From assembly GCF_913058035.1 (NCBI RefSeq), contig NZ_CAJXPA010000003.1:16554-80553 (forward strand): DNA of 64,000 nucleotides, given 5' to 3'. Below, one piece after another: positions 8,535 to 18,026 of this stretch. A model generated the notes under the pieces. It ran no database searches and was not told the origin of the DNA. It saw only the letters and a program-made list of their open reading frames with translations. Position numbers and translations under genes: made by a program. The stretch comes from an uncultured Paraglaciecola sp. (lineage in GTDB: Bacteria; Pseudomonadota; Gammaproteobacteria; Enterobacterales; Alteromonadaceae). How positions within the stretch are numbered: position 1 is the stretch's first letter; each line of letters opens with the position of its first letter.

Positions 8535-10352
8535 TTAATTATTAATATGTTTCGAAATGGTAGCAATAAAACGTTCACCATAACGTTCGAGCTTCGTTTG
8601 ACCTACACCGTGGATATCTAAGAATTCGAATTGGGATTCAGGAAATTTATCCGCCATATCGGCTAATGTTGCATCGCTGAAAACAACAAAAGGGGGAACG
8701 TCATCCTGTTCAGCAATAGTTTTGCGTAAATATTTGAGCTTAGCGAACAAAGCTCGATCATAATCCGGGGTGCTTAGTTGTGACTTCTTACCTAAATCAA
8801 GACTCAGTCTTGGCACCGCGAGGCTCAACTTCTGCGCTTGCTGCAGAATTGGCCTTGCTTCTTCGGTGAGTTTTAACACTGCATTTTGAGTGATATCTAC
8901 CCTAAGAAAACCTCGGTGGATCAATTGGTAAATAATGTTATGCCAATAAGCATCAGACTTGTCTTTACCGATAGCATAAGTGGTTAATTTATCATGGCTA
9001 TGTTCTAGAATACGTTTTAGCTGCTTACCCCTAAGTACATCAATCAAATATTGACCAGAAGCAGATTGTTTTAGTCGAAACACACAAGAAAGTACTTTTT
9101 GCGCGTCTATAGTGCCATCAAACGCTTTTGGAGGATCGAGACAAATATCGCAGTTACCACAGTGTCCCGCTGAATATTCAGCAAAATAGTTAAGCAATAT
9201 TTGTCGGCGACAGGTTTGCGCCTCACCAAAAGCTTCCATGGCGGCAAATTTTTGCAACTCTACGCTATTTCTTTCTGGATTTTCACCCGTTGATATCCAC
9301 TGTCTAATTCGTGCTGCATCTTTCTCATCAAATAATAACAATGCTTCTGCAGGCATGCCGTCTCTTCCTGCTCTGCCTATTTCTTGATAATAAGATTCGA
9401 TACTACGTGGCAGGTCAAAATGGACAACAAAACGTACGTTAGATTTGTCTATGCCCATACCAAATGCGACAGTTGCTACTATAATATCAATTTTATCTTG
9501 TATAAAATCGCGTTGTATTTTGTCACGAATTTCACTCTCAAGACCAGCGTGATAGCCGGCACAATTGACCCCGTGCTTGGCTAAAGCGACGCTAAGGTCG
9601 TCTACTTTTCTGCGGCTATTACAATAAATAATACCGCTTCCGTCTTGTTGTTTGACGAAAGCTATTGCCTGGTCTGTTGCTTTGTATTTTGTGACTTGGT
9701 TATACCGGATATTAGGACGATCAAAACTTCCTTTAAAGATAAAAGGTTGCTGCAACTTTAGCTGCTGGGTGATATCTGCTCGGGTGGCGAGATCAGCAGT
9801 GGCAGTCAGCCCCATAATTGGGATATGAGGGAATGTGGCTTTCAATTGCCCAAGTAGTCTGTAGTCTTTTCTAAAGTCATGTCCCCAATGTGATACACAA
9901 TGGGCTTCATCAACGGCTATAAGACTGACAGCAAGCTCTTGCAAACGATGAATAAAATCCAGCTGCATCAGCCGTTCAGGTGCAACGTAAATTAGCTTAT
10001 ATCTTTTGTCTTGCATGCCCTTGTAGACATTAAACATATCTTGTGGCGACAGGCTTGAATTTATATAAGCTGCATTAACGCCATAAGTCAAAAGTGCATC
10101 GACTTGGTCTTTCATTAACGATATCAAGGGTGAAACAACAATCGTGAGACCAGGTAGTAACATAGCCGGTATTTGATAACACAAAGACTTACCTCCACCA
10201 GTAGGCATAAGCACTAAAACATCCTTTTGTTGCATCACTTGTGTAATGACTTGTGCTTGCCCATCTCGAAAATGGTCATAGCCAAAGGTGTGTTTTAGTA
10301 CTTGTTGTGCTTGGGTAATGGTATGTGAAGGCTGTGCTAGATGATCTGACAA
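8535..10352 (-). CDS. recQ: ATP-dependent DNA helicase RecQ (canonical copy)
   Basis: 3'-5' superfamily 2 helicase of RecF-pathway recombination and fork repair. The 605 residues match E. coli RecQ (609). Walker A is MPTGGGKSLCYQIP near residue 50, the DEAH box is VDEAHCVSHWGHDF, and motif VI is QEIGRAGRDG. The RQC zinc site is made by CRRQ and the CGNCDIC triplet, and a C-terminal HRDC domain closes the protein (DIHGVGQTKLERYG). A second, longer RecQ lies at about 37-39 kb, so this is the standard copy and the other the paralogue. It is upstream of dnaB on the same strand. Confidence 0.95.
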   Translation of the reverse strand: MSDHLAQPSHTITQAQQVLKHTFGYDHFRDGQAQVITQVMQQKDVLVLMPTGGGKSLCYQIPAMLLPGLTIVVSPLISLMKDQVDALLTYGVNAAYINSSLSPQDMFNVYKGMQDKRYKLIYVAPERLMQLDFIHRLQELAVSLIAVDEAHCVSHWGHDFRKDYRLLGQLKATFPHIPIMGLTATADLATRADITQQLKLQQPFIFKGSFDRPNIRYNQVTKYKATDQAIAFVKQQDGSGIIYCNSRRKVDDLSVALAKHGVNCAGYHAGLESEIRDKIQRDFIQDKIDIIVATVAFGMGIDKSNVRFVVHFDLPRSIESYYQEIGRAGRDGMPAEALLLFDEKDAARIRQWISTGENPERNSVELQKFAAMEAFGEAQTCRRQILLNYFAEYSAGHCGNCDICLDPPKAFDGTIDAQKVLSCVFRLKQSASGQYLIDVLRGKQLKRILEHSHDKLTTYAIGKDKSDAYWHNIIYQLIHRGFLRVDITQNAVLKLTEEARPILQQAQKLSLAVPRLSLDLGKKSQLSTPDYDRALFAKLKYLRKTIAEQDDVPPFVVFSDATLADMADKFPESQFEFLDIHGVGQTKLERYGERFIATISKHINN

Positions 10353-10897
10353 CTGCTGCTCAAAGGAATAAGTAAACCACGAGTTTACGTGTTTTTATCT
10401 TGAGGTTCACTTGCTAACAAAGAAAAAATCAATCAAATTCAATACTTATAAAAATATAGGTGAATATAATTAAGAATCATCGGATAACTTCATAAAAATT
10501 GTGTACATTTAAAATCAATTTTCTAACTATTAAATAAATTTTCATCAGCCGCTTAATTTCACTGTCAGGCACAAACATCCTTAATATCTAGAAATTAAAC
10601 TTTTTTCAAAACGACAAGCAATTAGGCAACCAAAAGTTTAAGATTCTACAACGGTTTAACAATGGCTTACTCAACACGATAGGCAGGTTGAGATTACTTA
10701 TATGTCGTATATATTGACCAATAGTGTCACTTGCTCAACAATTATTAAATGGTATATTTTGAATTTTAATGCCGACTCATCGTATATTAGACGAGTGAGA
10801 ATAACTTGTTGTAACAGCACAAGTTACTAGATGAAACTAAAAATAGCCGCAATCATAATCAAATGTATGTAGAGACTGGAACGGGTTAAGATGTCAT
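10353..10897. other. 545 bp gap upstream of recQ and the signalling pair
   Basis: AT-rich, with no convincing gene. It holds one 8 bp inverted repeat, TAACTTGT-N9-ACAAGTTA at 10802-10826, about 70 bp before the small ORF at 10898. This could be an operator or a short RNA hairpin. Promoters for divergent recQ and the 10898 gene should lie here, but I could not assign -35/-10 boxes with confidence. Confidence 0.35.
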
Positions 10898-11065
10898 ATG
10901 CTTATTAGAAATAAATCCCTCACAATGTTTCGAGCGTCAAACCAACAACAATATGCTCTACTTTTGGATAATACTGGTACAAAATTCCAGCTTACATTAG
11001 GAGCTTTTATATTAAACCTCAAATCAGTTGGTAGCGAATTGCCTCACTATGCAGAAATATCATGA
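10898..11065 (+). CDS. Small ORF translationally coupled to the REC-GGDEF gene
   Basis: A 55-codon frame starting ATGCTTATTAG whose TGA overlaps the ATG of the next gene in the classic ATGA arrangement. The downstream gene has no ribosome site of its own (GCAGAAATATC precedes its ATG), which fits coupling and argues that this frame is translated. The protein (MLIRNKSLTMFRASNQQQ, then a mixed hydrophobic core, ending ELPHYAEIS) is not one I recognise and has no signal peptide or clear membrane segment. It may be a small partner or only a leader that sets the translation rate of the diguanylate cyclase. Confidence 0.5.
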   Translation: MLIRNKSLTMFRASNQQQYALLLDNTGTKFQLTLGAFILNLKSVGSELPHYAEIS

Positions 11066-11997
11066 CCGCTCATCAGCATCATCTCACATTACTTATTATT
11101 GATGAGGATGTTGAGAGCGTAATTTTACTGACCTCGCTTTTTGCTAAAGCATTTAATATTGAAATAGCTCAAGATGGCAAATCCGCTTTACAAAGTATCA
11201 TGCTTAAAGATATTGACTTGGTTTTGAGTGTCGTGAATACACCTATCATCTCAGGTCAGGAGTTGTGTACATTTGTTAAAAACAGCCAACTTACTGCGCA
11301 CATCCCCGTCATGTTTTTGACTGAAGAACCTAGCCTTGAAGAAGAAGAGGAGTGCCTAGCTATGGGAGCAGTTGATTATATTGACAAAAAAACACGGCCT
11401 AGTATTTTAATATACCGTGTTACTAACTTGATGACGATGGTTGCTCAACAGAAAAAACTTGCGCAGGTATCATGTACAGATGGCTTAACTGGCTTAGCTA
11501 ACAGAATGCAATTAGATACTATGCTGAATAAGGAATGGTACGCGGCGGTTCGGGGAAATCATTCCGTTGCAGCATTGATTATTGATATTGATCATTTCAA
11601 ATTATTTAACGATGAGTTTGGTCATTTAGAAGGTGACAATTGCTTGAAAATTATCGCTATCATTATTGCCTCTAGTAAAAGAAGAGAACGCGATTTTGCG
11701 GCGAGATATGGAGGTGAAGAATTTGTCCTTTTGTTACCTTTCACTGATTTGAAAGGGGCTAAACAGGTAGCACAAGAGTTGATCCAGAATGTGCAGGACC
11801 GAAACATTCAATCAGCTAAAAAGGCTTCATACCCGGTGGTAACGATCAGTGTAGGTATTTCGGCTTTTAGTCCAACCCATAAAAAAAATGCTGTGGTGAA
11901 CCCTATAGATTTGATTGGCAAGGCCGACATTCATTTGTTCAAAGCTAAACAAGCAGGTCGTAATCAATATTCAGCGGATACTAAAAAATCAACTTAG
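11062..11997 (+). CDS. Diguanylate cyclase with degenerate receiver domain (REC-GGDEF)
   Basis: Predicted c-di-GMP synthase of 311 residues. The N-terminal receiver keeps the acidic pair (LLIIDED), the switch threonine (MFLTEE) and the conserved lysine (YIDKKT). Where the phospho-acceptor aspartate should be (family LLDVMMP) it reads LSVVNTP, that is Asp to Val, so ordinary phosphorylation is not expected. The GGDEF domain is intact: TDGLTGLANR, IDIDHFKLFND, active site RYGGEEF, and an RERD inhibitory I-site five residues before it. Activity may thus be controlled by binding, dimerisation or the coupled small ORF rather than by a kinase. It ends 9 bp from convergent chrA with no visible terminator between. 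Confidence 0.9.
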   Translation: MTAHQHHLTLLIIDEDVESVILLTSLFAKAFNIEIAQDGKSALQSIMLKDIDLVLSVVNTPIISGQELCTFVKNSQLTAHIPVMFLTEEPSLEEEEECLAMGAVDYIDKKTRPSILIYRVTNLMTMVAQQKKLAQVSCTDGLTGLANRMQLDTMLNKEWYAAVRGNHSVAALIIDIDHFKLFNDEFGHLEGDNCLKIIAIIIASSKRRERDFAARYGGEEFVLLLPFTDLKGAKQVAQELIQNVQDRNIQSAKKASYPVVTISVGISAFSPTHKKNAVVNPIDLIGKADIHLFKAKQAGRNQYSADTKKST

Positions 11998-12006
11998 TAA
12001 GAGTAT

Positions 12007-13155
12007 TCAAACAAAACCTAGAAAAATAAAAATACTAATTAGTAGCAGTATAGGCGGTTTAAATAACTTTAGGCCTATGAACCCAATGACAACTAGACCA
12101 AAATCAGAGTAGCCGTGGACTGCACTAGTAAATACTGGATTATAGAGTGCCAACATCAGAAAACCTACCACCGCAGCGTTGATACCTGCTGAAGCGCCAA
12201 TAAATTTGGGATGCTGGAATAAAGATTGCCACCCATTATTGACACTGAATATTAACAAAAATCCTGGTAAAAAAATTGCCAATGTAGCTAAAACCGCCCC
12301 TGTTAGTGGCGCGTTCATTATCCATTGAGCACCCATAAATGTTGCTATAGTAAACATTGGGCCAGGCACTCCTTGAGCAGCTGCATAGCCAAGAAGAAAC
12401 TGCTGTTGTGTGAGTGTATCGCCAATGCTGGTCTGTAATAGTGGTAACACTACATGTCCTCCACCGAATACTATACTTCCGTTTTTGTAAAATGTTGCGA
12501 ACATACCAACAAAAGAATCATATTGGCTCAACCATAGACTGATTAAAAATAGACTGATAAAAATTAACACAGGTGGCCAAGCTACCTTTTTAAGTGCTTG
12601 GCTTATATTGATATGGATTAGTGTGGTTTTGCTGTTGGTTACACCGATTATCATCGCTATGAATAAGATTAACAATTGAGTATAAAACGATTGATAGATG
12701 ACTAGAAATAACATGCTGAGAAGCATTATTAAGACAGATAAACGATTTTTGCAAAAACTTTTAAACATGGCGATCACTGCATCTAGCACAATAACAACGG
12801 CTAACAATTTTAGGCCACTACTGACTGAAGTTAACCAATTCGCTGGGTTGTCCAAGTTTACAGTTACAGCAAGCCAGTACATCAGTATAAATGAAGGCAA
12901 GGTGAAGCCCAAAAAGGCAGCTATTCCACCAGCCAGTCCTGCTTTTTGTAGTCCTATTGCAAATCCAATTTGGCTTGAACCTGGGCCTGGCAAAATTTGA
13001 CTTAACGTAACTAATTGAGAGTATGCATCATTTGATAGCCATTTCAGATTTTGTACAAAAGTATGCTGGAAATATCCAATGTGTGCTGCAGGGCCTCCAA
13101 AACTGATACAGCCTAACAATAAAAATCGCCAAAATATTTCCCAAATTTTGTTCAT
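12007..13155 (-). CDS. chrA: Chromate efflux transporter, ChrA family
   Basis: Inner membrane protein of 382 residues, the long, internally duplicated type of ChrA. Known members export chromate. The N-terminal half carries CISFGGPAAHIGYFQ and the LPGPGSSQIGFAIG segment. The C-terminal half repeats the pattern with VFGGGHVVLPLLQ and AAQGVPGPMFT. About ten hydrophobic segments are visible. No chrB or other resistance gene accompanies it, so it may serve another anion or be a housekeeping copy. The ATG at 13155 is the chosen start; a short AT-rich region separates it from divergent rarD. Confidence 0.9.
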   Translation of the reverse strand: MNKIWEIFWRFLLLGCISFGGPAAHIGYFQHTFVQNLKWLSNDAYSQLVTLSQILPGPGSSQIGFAIGLQKAGLAGGIAAFLGFTLPSFILMYWLAVTVNLDNPANWLTSVSSGLKLLAVVIVLDAVIAMFKSFCKNRLSVLIMLLSMLFLVIYQSFYTQLLILFIAMIIGVTNSKTTLIHINISQALKKVAWPPVLIFISLFLISLWLSQYDSFVGMFATFYKNGSIVFGGGHVVLPLLQTSIGDTLTQQQFLLGYAAAQGVPGPMFTIATFMGAQWIMNAPLTGAVLATLAIFLPGFLLIFSVNNGWQSLFQHPKFIGASAGINAAVVGFLMLALYNPVFTSAVHGYSDFGLVVIGFIGLKLFKPPILLLISIFIFLGFV

Positions 13156-13253
13156 GAATTTACTTTACCTTGCTTGGGTTTTAGTTTGCATTTGCGAAAT
13201 GCTTATATCAAACTTCACGTCATATTAAGCTCTGTTAAAGCTAGGTCAAATAA

Positions 13254-14147
13254 TTGGACGATAAATCAGTAAAAACAGGTGTTATTTTTGCACTAGCTGC
13301 TTATTCAATGTGGGGAATTGCACCCATGTATTTTAAGCTACTAACTAGTGTACCTGCCCTAGAAATTGTTATGCACCGAATAGTTTGGTCTGTGCTGGTG
13401 TTGTGTTTATTGTTGATTTTCCGAAAAAAATTTAATCAAGTGTTTAAGGCAATTCGAGATCCAAAAATAATCGCAACCTTAGCAATTAGTGGATTATTGT
13501 TAGCGATGAACTGGCTAGTATTCATCTGGGCCGTGAATAACGATAAAATGCTTGATGCCAGTTTAGGATACTTTATTAATCCTCTATTTAATGTATTACT
13601 GGCGCGCTTTTTCTTAAAAGAAAGCCTAACTAGATTGCAGTTATTAGCGGTCTTTGTAGCGTTAGCGGGTGTAGCTTTTTTGATTTTTTCATATGGCCAG
13701 CTCCCATGGATAGCTTTAATATTAGCGACAAGTTTCAGTATCTACGGGTTATTGCGTAAAAAAGTGACTGTGGATTCTATGCCTGGTTTATTAATTGAAA
13801 GTTGTATTATGTTGCCATTTGCCTTGCTGTATTGGCTAATCATAGATACATCAAGTGGTAACATGTTGGCCAACAGTCCTGATTTAAATATCACATTGAT
13901 GCTTGCAGGGGTAGTGACCACCGCCCCATTGTTATGCTTTACTGCAGCAGCTAGGCGTATCCGCTATACCACTTTAGGTTTTTTCCAATACATAGGCCCA
14001 AGCCTAATGTTCCTATTAGCAGTCATTCATTATCAAGAGCCACTAGATGCCACAAGAGTTATCACTTTTGTATGTGTTTGGTCAGGCTTATTCATTTATG
14101 TCTATGATTCGTTGAGAGTTTATCGAAAGTCAAAACGTATTATTTAG
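13254..14147 (+). CDS. rarD: EamA-family permease RarD
   Basis: Ten-helix drug/metabolite superfamily permease of 297 residues. The opening GVIFALAAYSMWGIAPMYFK and the FIWAVNNDKMLDASLGYFIN block are characteristic of RarD. E. coli RarD was named from chloramphenicol resistance, but its physiological substrate is unsettled. The start is TTG at 13254 with AGG 11 bp upstream; no in-frame ATG lies close. It is a single gene on the plus strand, divergent from chrA and followed by a decayed gene on the other strand. Confidence 0.88.
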   Translation: MDDKSVKTGVIFALAAYSMWGIAPMYFKLLTSVPALEIVMHRIVWSVLVLCLLLIFRKKFNQVFKAIRDPKIIATLAISGLLLAMNWLVFIWAVNNDKMLDASLGYFINPLFNVLLARFFLKESLTRLQLLAVFVALAGVAFLIFSYGQLPWIALILATSFSIYGLLRKKVTVDSMPGLLIESCIMLPFALLYWLIIDTSSGNMLANSPDLNITLMLAGVVTTAPLLCFTAAARRIRYTTLGFFQYIGPSLMFLLAVIHYQEPLDATRVITFVCVWSGLFIYVYDSLRVYRKSKRII

Positions 14148-14163
14148 GAATAACTGTTTAGGA

Positions 14164-14790
14164 TCAGGTGTCATTACTTGCCAAGCATATGTTAAGTATC
14201 AAGCACCTGTTTTCTAATGTTTTTTGCAGTATACAGTTGCCGATTGGCTTCAATTTACTTGGCCTTCGTGTCTCTTTTATATTATGAGTTAGACCTATAC
14301 TAACGGTACAAGATAAACACTGATTTTTAAAAGTGAGAAGCTTATTCGCCATCACGTTGTGGAAGTCTTTCATAATTTGTAATATTTATAGCAGTACTGT
14401 TTTCGAAAAACATACAAAAACTCTTCACTTCAAGATCGTGCTGCTGTTTCATCAGTGATATGTTCAATTGCGCTACTTTTAATAAATATTACATAGAAAC
14501 TACTTATGGCATTTGAGAAGGAGCCATCGATAACAAGAGCTTATTTAGAGTCGATTTTAAGCAGTTCAAAAATAATATTAAGACCCTCTAAACCTGAAGT
14601 AGCCTCACTTAGTATCACCAATTTAATACTGTATTGGCTATGCAAAGATTTCAAATACTGATGAACATCAAAGGCTTTAAAATTCATAAAGTGATGGTGT
14701 TTTAGTAGAGCCGTCATGGATTGCCTGTTGACTCATCAACGATTAACAGCCCTGATTTCTTATTCTTATTAAGTATGACTAAGGTATTAT
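14164..14790 (-). pseudogene. Decayed REC-GGDEF response regulator
   Basis: Reading the minus strand across frame breaks gives the parts of a REC-GGDEF protein in order. GLLIVDES is the receiver acidic pocket. KLVILSEATSGLEGLNII is the strand and loop at the phospho-site, with Asp lost. ALVIDGSFSN matches the alliDiDhF block. ETAARS-stop-SEEFL is the wreck of RYGGEEFL. TVSIGLT is the late GGDEF strand, and IGNCILQKTLENR stands for ADnaLYqAKklGRN. At least two stops (after GNP and inside the GGEEF) and two frameshifts interrupt it, and part of the GGDEF domain is missing. It is a different gene from the intact one at 11062. Identification is by eye; boundaries are approximate. Confidence 0.65.
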
Positions 14791-14921
14791 ATATTTGTAG
14801 GACTGTGCACCATGTCTATGCTAATGAGTTGTACTCGATATTAATACTTTATGTTACATGGATTAATATCGAGGGATCGAAAGTTAATTGAATAGATTAA
14901 TTCGAACTTCCTTCTATAAAA

Positions 14922-17090
14922 CTAGACTTTTGTTAATTTCGCAAACGACATGACTAACCACTTGCTACCCAGTTCATCAAAGTTAATTTGTACTCTCGCA
15001 TGTTCGCCACTGCCCTCATAATTCAGCACTGTGCCCTCGGCAAATTTAGGGTGGGATACTCTTTCCCCTAATTGGAAACCTGTTGATTCAAAAGCAGTGT
15101 GTCCAGTGACTGGGGTGAATCGATTTTGAACTGGTCGAGTTATAGTTGTTCGCAAACGCACTTCTTCTATACAGTCCGTCGGTATCTCCTTGATAAAACG
15201 TGAAGGAGTATGATACTTGTCCTGGCCATATACCCGCCTGTTTTCCGCGTAAGTAATATATAATTTTTGCATAGCCCTTGTCATACCTACATAACAAAGG
15301 CGACGTTCTTCTTCTATTTTACCGGGTTCTTCATTACTCATTTGGCTTGGGAACATGCCCTCTTCAACACCCACCATAAAGACTAGTGGAAATTCTAAGC
15401 CCTTTGCTGTGTGAATTGTCATCATTTGAACCGCATCTTGATGTTTATCCGCTTGATTATCACCTGCTTCCAGAGATGCGTGTGCTAAAAAAGCAGACAT
15501 CGGAGTCATATCTTCCGCTTCTTCTGGCACCACAAATTGCTTACATGCGGTAACTAATTCTTCTAAGTTTTCAATTCTTGCTTGAGCTTTTTCGCTTTTC
15601 TCTGCTTTGTACATAGCAAATAAACCGGAGTGTTTGATCACATGGTCAGCCTGTTGCTCTAATGGAAGTTCTGAAACGTCTTGTGTGAGTTGTGAAATTA
15701 ACTTAGTAAAGGAGGTGAGCGCATTAGAAGCACGACCAGTCAAGCGATTTTCAGCGAGTATTCTGGTACTGGCATCCCACATGGATAATTCTGCTTCGCG
15801 TGCAAGTTCGCGAATTTGCGAAAGGGTCTTATCGCCGAGGCCACGAGTGGGAGTATTCACAACTCGCTCAAATGCAGCGTCATCGATGGTTTGATTAATT
15901 AAACGCAAATAACCTAACGCATCCCGAATTTCCTGGCGTTCAAAAAATCGCAGGCCACCATATATGCGATATGCGATAGACTCTTGTAACAATGCTTCTT
16001 CTAGAACACGCGACTGAGCGTTATTACGATATAAAATCGCACAATCAGATAAAGCATTGCCGTTGTCTCGCCAATCTTTTATTCGTGAAATATTAAAACG
16101 AGCTTCGTCTAACTCATTAAAGCCCGCATATAAGGAAATGAGCTCCCCAGGGCTATCTTCTGTCCACAGTTTTTTGCCTAATCTACCTTGGTTATTGTCT
16201 ATGACGGCGTTAGCTGCTTTTAAGATATTACCGGTGGAGCGATAATTTTGTTCAAGTCTTATGGTCTTGGCACCCTTAAAATCTCGCAAAAAATGTTGTA
16301 TGTTCTCTACGTTTGCACCTCGCCAGCCATAGATTGACTGATCATCATCTCCAACAATAATCATATTATTGCTTGGGGCGGCAAGTATTCGCAACCAAGC
16401 ATATTGAATGTTGTTGGTGTCTTGAAATTCGTCTACCAAGATTCCTCTAAAGCGTTTTTGATAGTGCTCTAACACCGAAGGATTGTTTAACCATAACTCA
16501 TGTGCTCTAAGTAACAATTCAGCAAAATCGACTAACCCAGCTCGATCGCATGTTTGTTGATAGGTTTGATAAATTTCTCGCATTTTTTGTTGTGTTGCAT
16601 CACCATGTGTTTCGATATGTTGTGGTCGTAAACCTTCGTCTTTATTACCGTTGATATACCACTGTACATGTTTTGGAGCCCAATGTTTTTCATCAAGATT
16701 AAGGTTTTTAAGTACACGTCTAACCAATCGATATTGATCATCTGAGTCTAAAATAGTGAAATTTTGAGGTAGCCCAACGTCTGCATGATGAGCACGCAGC
16801 AAGCGATGAGCGATGCCATGAAATGTACCGATCCACATACTATTTAGCGCATTACCTTGCAATTGTTCTATGCGACCGCGCATCTCTTTAGCCGCTTTAT
16901 TTGTAAAAGTGACCGCCAAAATACCATAAGGTGCAATGCCTTCAACTTCCATCAACCATGCAATTCGATGAACCAAAACTCGGGTTTTACCGCTACCTGC
17001 ACCAGCTAAAATAAGCATGTCAGATGCAGGAGCTGCCACTGCATCACGTTGTTTGTCGTTTAACTGGTCAAGAAGTCGAGATACATCCAT
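14922..17090 (-). CDS. uvrD: DNA helicase II
   Basis: Superfamily 1A 3'-5' helicase of nucleotide excision and mismatch repair. Walker A AGAGSGKTRVLVHR lies near residue 30, followed by TFTNKAAKEMRGRI, DEFQDTNNIQYAWLR, GDDDQSIYGWRGA, the LEQNYRS motif and TIHTAKGLEFPLVFMVG. The C-terminal segment HPKFAEGTVLNYEGSG is the Tudor-like end of UvrD. The ATG at 17090 (MDVSRLLDQLND) gives 722 residues against 720 in E. coli; an upstream GTG at 17099 is also in frame. In E. coli uvrD follows yigB directly; here cysE is inserted between them in the opposite orientation. Confidence 0.96.
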   Translation of the reverse strand: MDVSRLLDQLNDKQRDAVAAPASDMLILAGAGSGKTRVLVHRIAWLMEVEGIAPYGILAVTFTNKAAKEMRGRIEQLQGNALNSMWIGTFHGIAHRLLRAHHADVGLPQNFTILDSDDQYRLVRRVLKNLNLDEKHWAPKHVQWYINGNKDEGLRPQHIETHGDATQQKMREIYQTYQQTCDRAGLVDFAELLLRAHELWLNNPSVLEHYQKRFRGILVDEFQDTNNIQYAWLRILAAPSNNMIIVGDDDQSIYGWRGANVENIQHFLRDFKGAKTIRLEQNYRSTGNILKAANAVIDNNQGRLGKKLWTEDSPGELISLYAGFNELDEARFNISRIKDWRDNGNALSDCAILYRNNAQSRVLEEALLQESIAYRIYGGLRFFERQEIRDALGYLRLINQTIDDAAFERVVNTPTRGLGDKTLSQIRELAREAELSMWDASTRILAENRLTGRASNALTSFTKLISQLTQDVSELPLEQQADHVIKHSGLFAMYKAEKSEKAQARIENLEELVTACKQFVVPEEAEDMTPMSAFLAHASLEAGDNQADKHQDAVQMMTIHTAKGLEFPLVFMVGVEEGMFPSQMSNEEPGKIEEERRLCYVGMTRAMQKLYITYAENRRVYGQDKYHTPSRFIKEIPTDCIEEVRLRTTITRPVQNRFTPVTGHTAFESTGFQLGERVSHPKFAEGTVLNYEGSGEHARVQINFDELGSKWLVMSFAKLTKV

Positions 17091-17213
17091 TACACACAAA
17101 ATATATTAGAAAAATATATTTTTAGTATATCAGTAACACTGTATTTAAATACACTAAACTTAACCCAATATAATCTAACAAGTTTGGTTTAGGTCTAGAT
17201 ATTAGGAAACAGA

Positions 17214-17993
17214 ATGAGTATTGAATTCTGGTTGCAACTCAAAGCAGAATCAGAGCAACTTATGAATAGAGAACCTCTATTATCAAGTTATGTGCATACT
17301 TGCATATTGGCTCATCATAATTTTGAAACTACTCTAAGTTTCATTTTATCGAATAAATTAGCTGACAATGTGATGGGTTCTTTATCTTTAAGAACCATGT
17401 TTGAACAAAGCTATTTGTTGCACCCTGAAATTGTAGAGGCGGGAATATGTGATATTCAAGCAGTGTTTAAGCGTGACCCCGCAGTGCATTCTTTTTTAAC
17501 TGTGTTGCTAAATTTTAAGGGTTTTCAAGCTATTCAAGTCCACAGATTAGCTAATCAACTCTGGATGGCTGGACGAAAAGACTTAGCATTGTTTATTCAA
17601 AGCCGAAATTCAGAAGTTTTTTCGGTAGACATTCACCCTGCAGCAACAATAGGTCAAGGGGTCATGTTTGATCATGCAACTGGGATCGTGGTGGGCGAAA
17701 CGGCTGTTATTGAGAATAATGTCTCTATTATGCAATCTGTGACACTTGGTGGAACGGGTAATGAAGCAGGTGACCGCCATCCTAAGGTGCGCGAAGGGGT
17801 AATGATTGGTGCTGGCGCTAAGATTCTAGGTCATATTATTATAGGTGCTGGCGCTAAAGTAGGAGCGGGTAGCGTGGTACTCAATGATGTACCAGCACAT
17901 GTGACAGTGGCCGGTATTCCTGCCAAGATTGTTGGTAAACCGACCTCTCAAAAACCTTGTGAAACGATGCAACAAAATATATTGGAAGATTAG
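17214..17993 (+). CDS. cysE: Serine O-acetyltransferase
   Basis: Acetylates L-serine with acetyl-CoA to O-acetylserine, the first committed step of cysteine synthesis. An N-terminal helical domain (residues 1-140) precedes a left-handed beta-helix of hexapeptide repeats (IHPAATIGQGVMFDHATGIV, and AKVGAGSVVLNDVPA). The catalytic DHATG and the TLGGTG loop are present. Length 259 residues; the C-terminal tail ends in NILED and would fit the usual docking into cysteine synthase through a terminal Ile. The start is ATG after AGGAAACAG. cysJIH lies 33 kb away in the same window. Confidence 0.95.
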   Translation: MSIEFWLQLKAESEQLMNREPLLSSYVHTCILAHHNFETTLSFILSNKLADNVMGSLSLRTMFEQSYLLHPEIVEAGICDIQAVFKRDPAVHSFLTVLLNFKGFQAIQVHRLANQLWMAGRKDLALFIQSRNSEVFSVDIHPAATIGQGVMFDHATGIVVGETAVIENNVSIMQSVTLGGTGNEAGDRHPKVREGVMIGAGAKILGHIIIGAGAKVGAGSVVLNDVPAHVTVAGIPAKIVGKPTSQKPCETMQQNILED

Positions 17994-18026
17994 AGCCTTC
18001 TTTTTATTTTAATTACATGGACGGAT

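Noticed and set aside
8811..8830. TTGGCACC stretch as a sigma-54 promoter
   Set aside because: Inside recQ coding sequence and lacks the -12 GC at the required spacing.
14164..14373. Minus-strand 69-codon ORF as an intact gene
   Set aside because: It is the GGDEF tail (TVSIGLT and following) of the decayed response regulator, not a complete protein.
14687..14702. 16 bp TAAAGTGATGGTGTTT shared with 23221-23236
   Set aside because: About one shared 16-mer is expected by chance in a window of this size, and flanks do not match.
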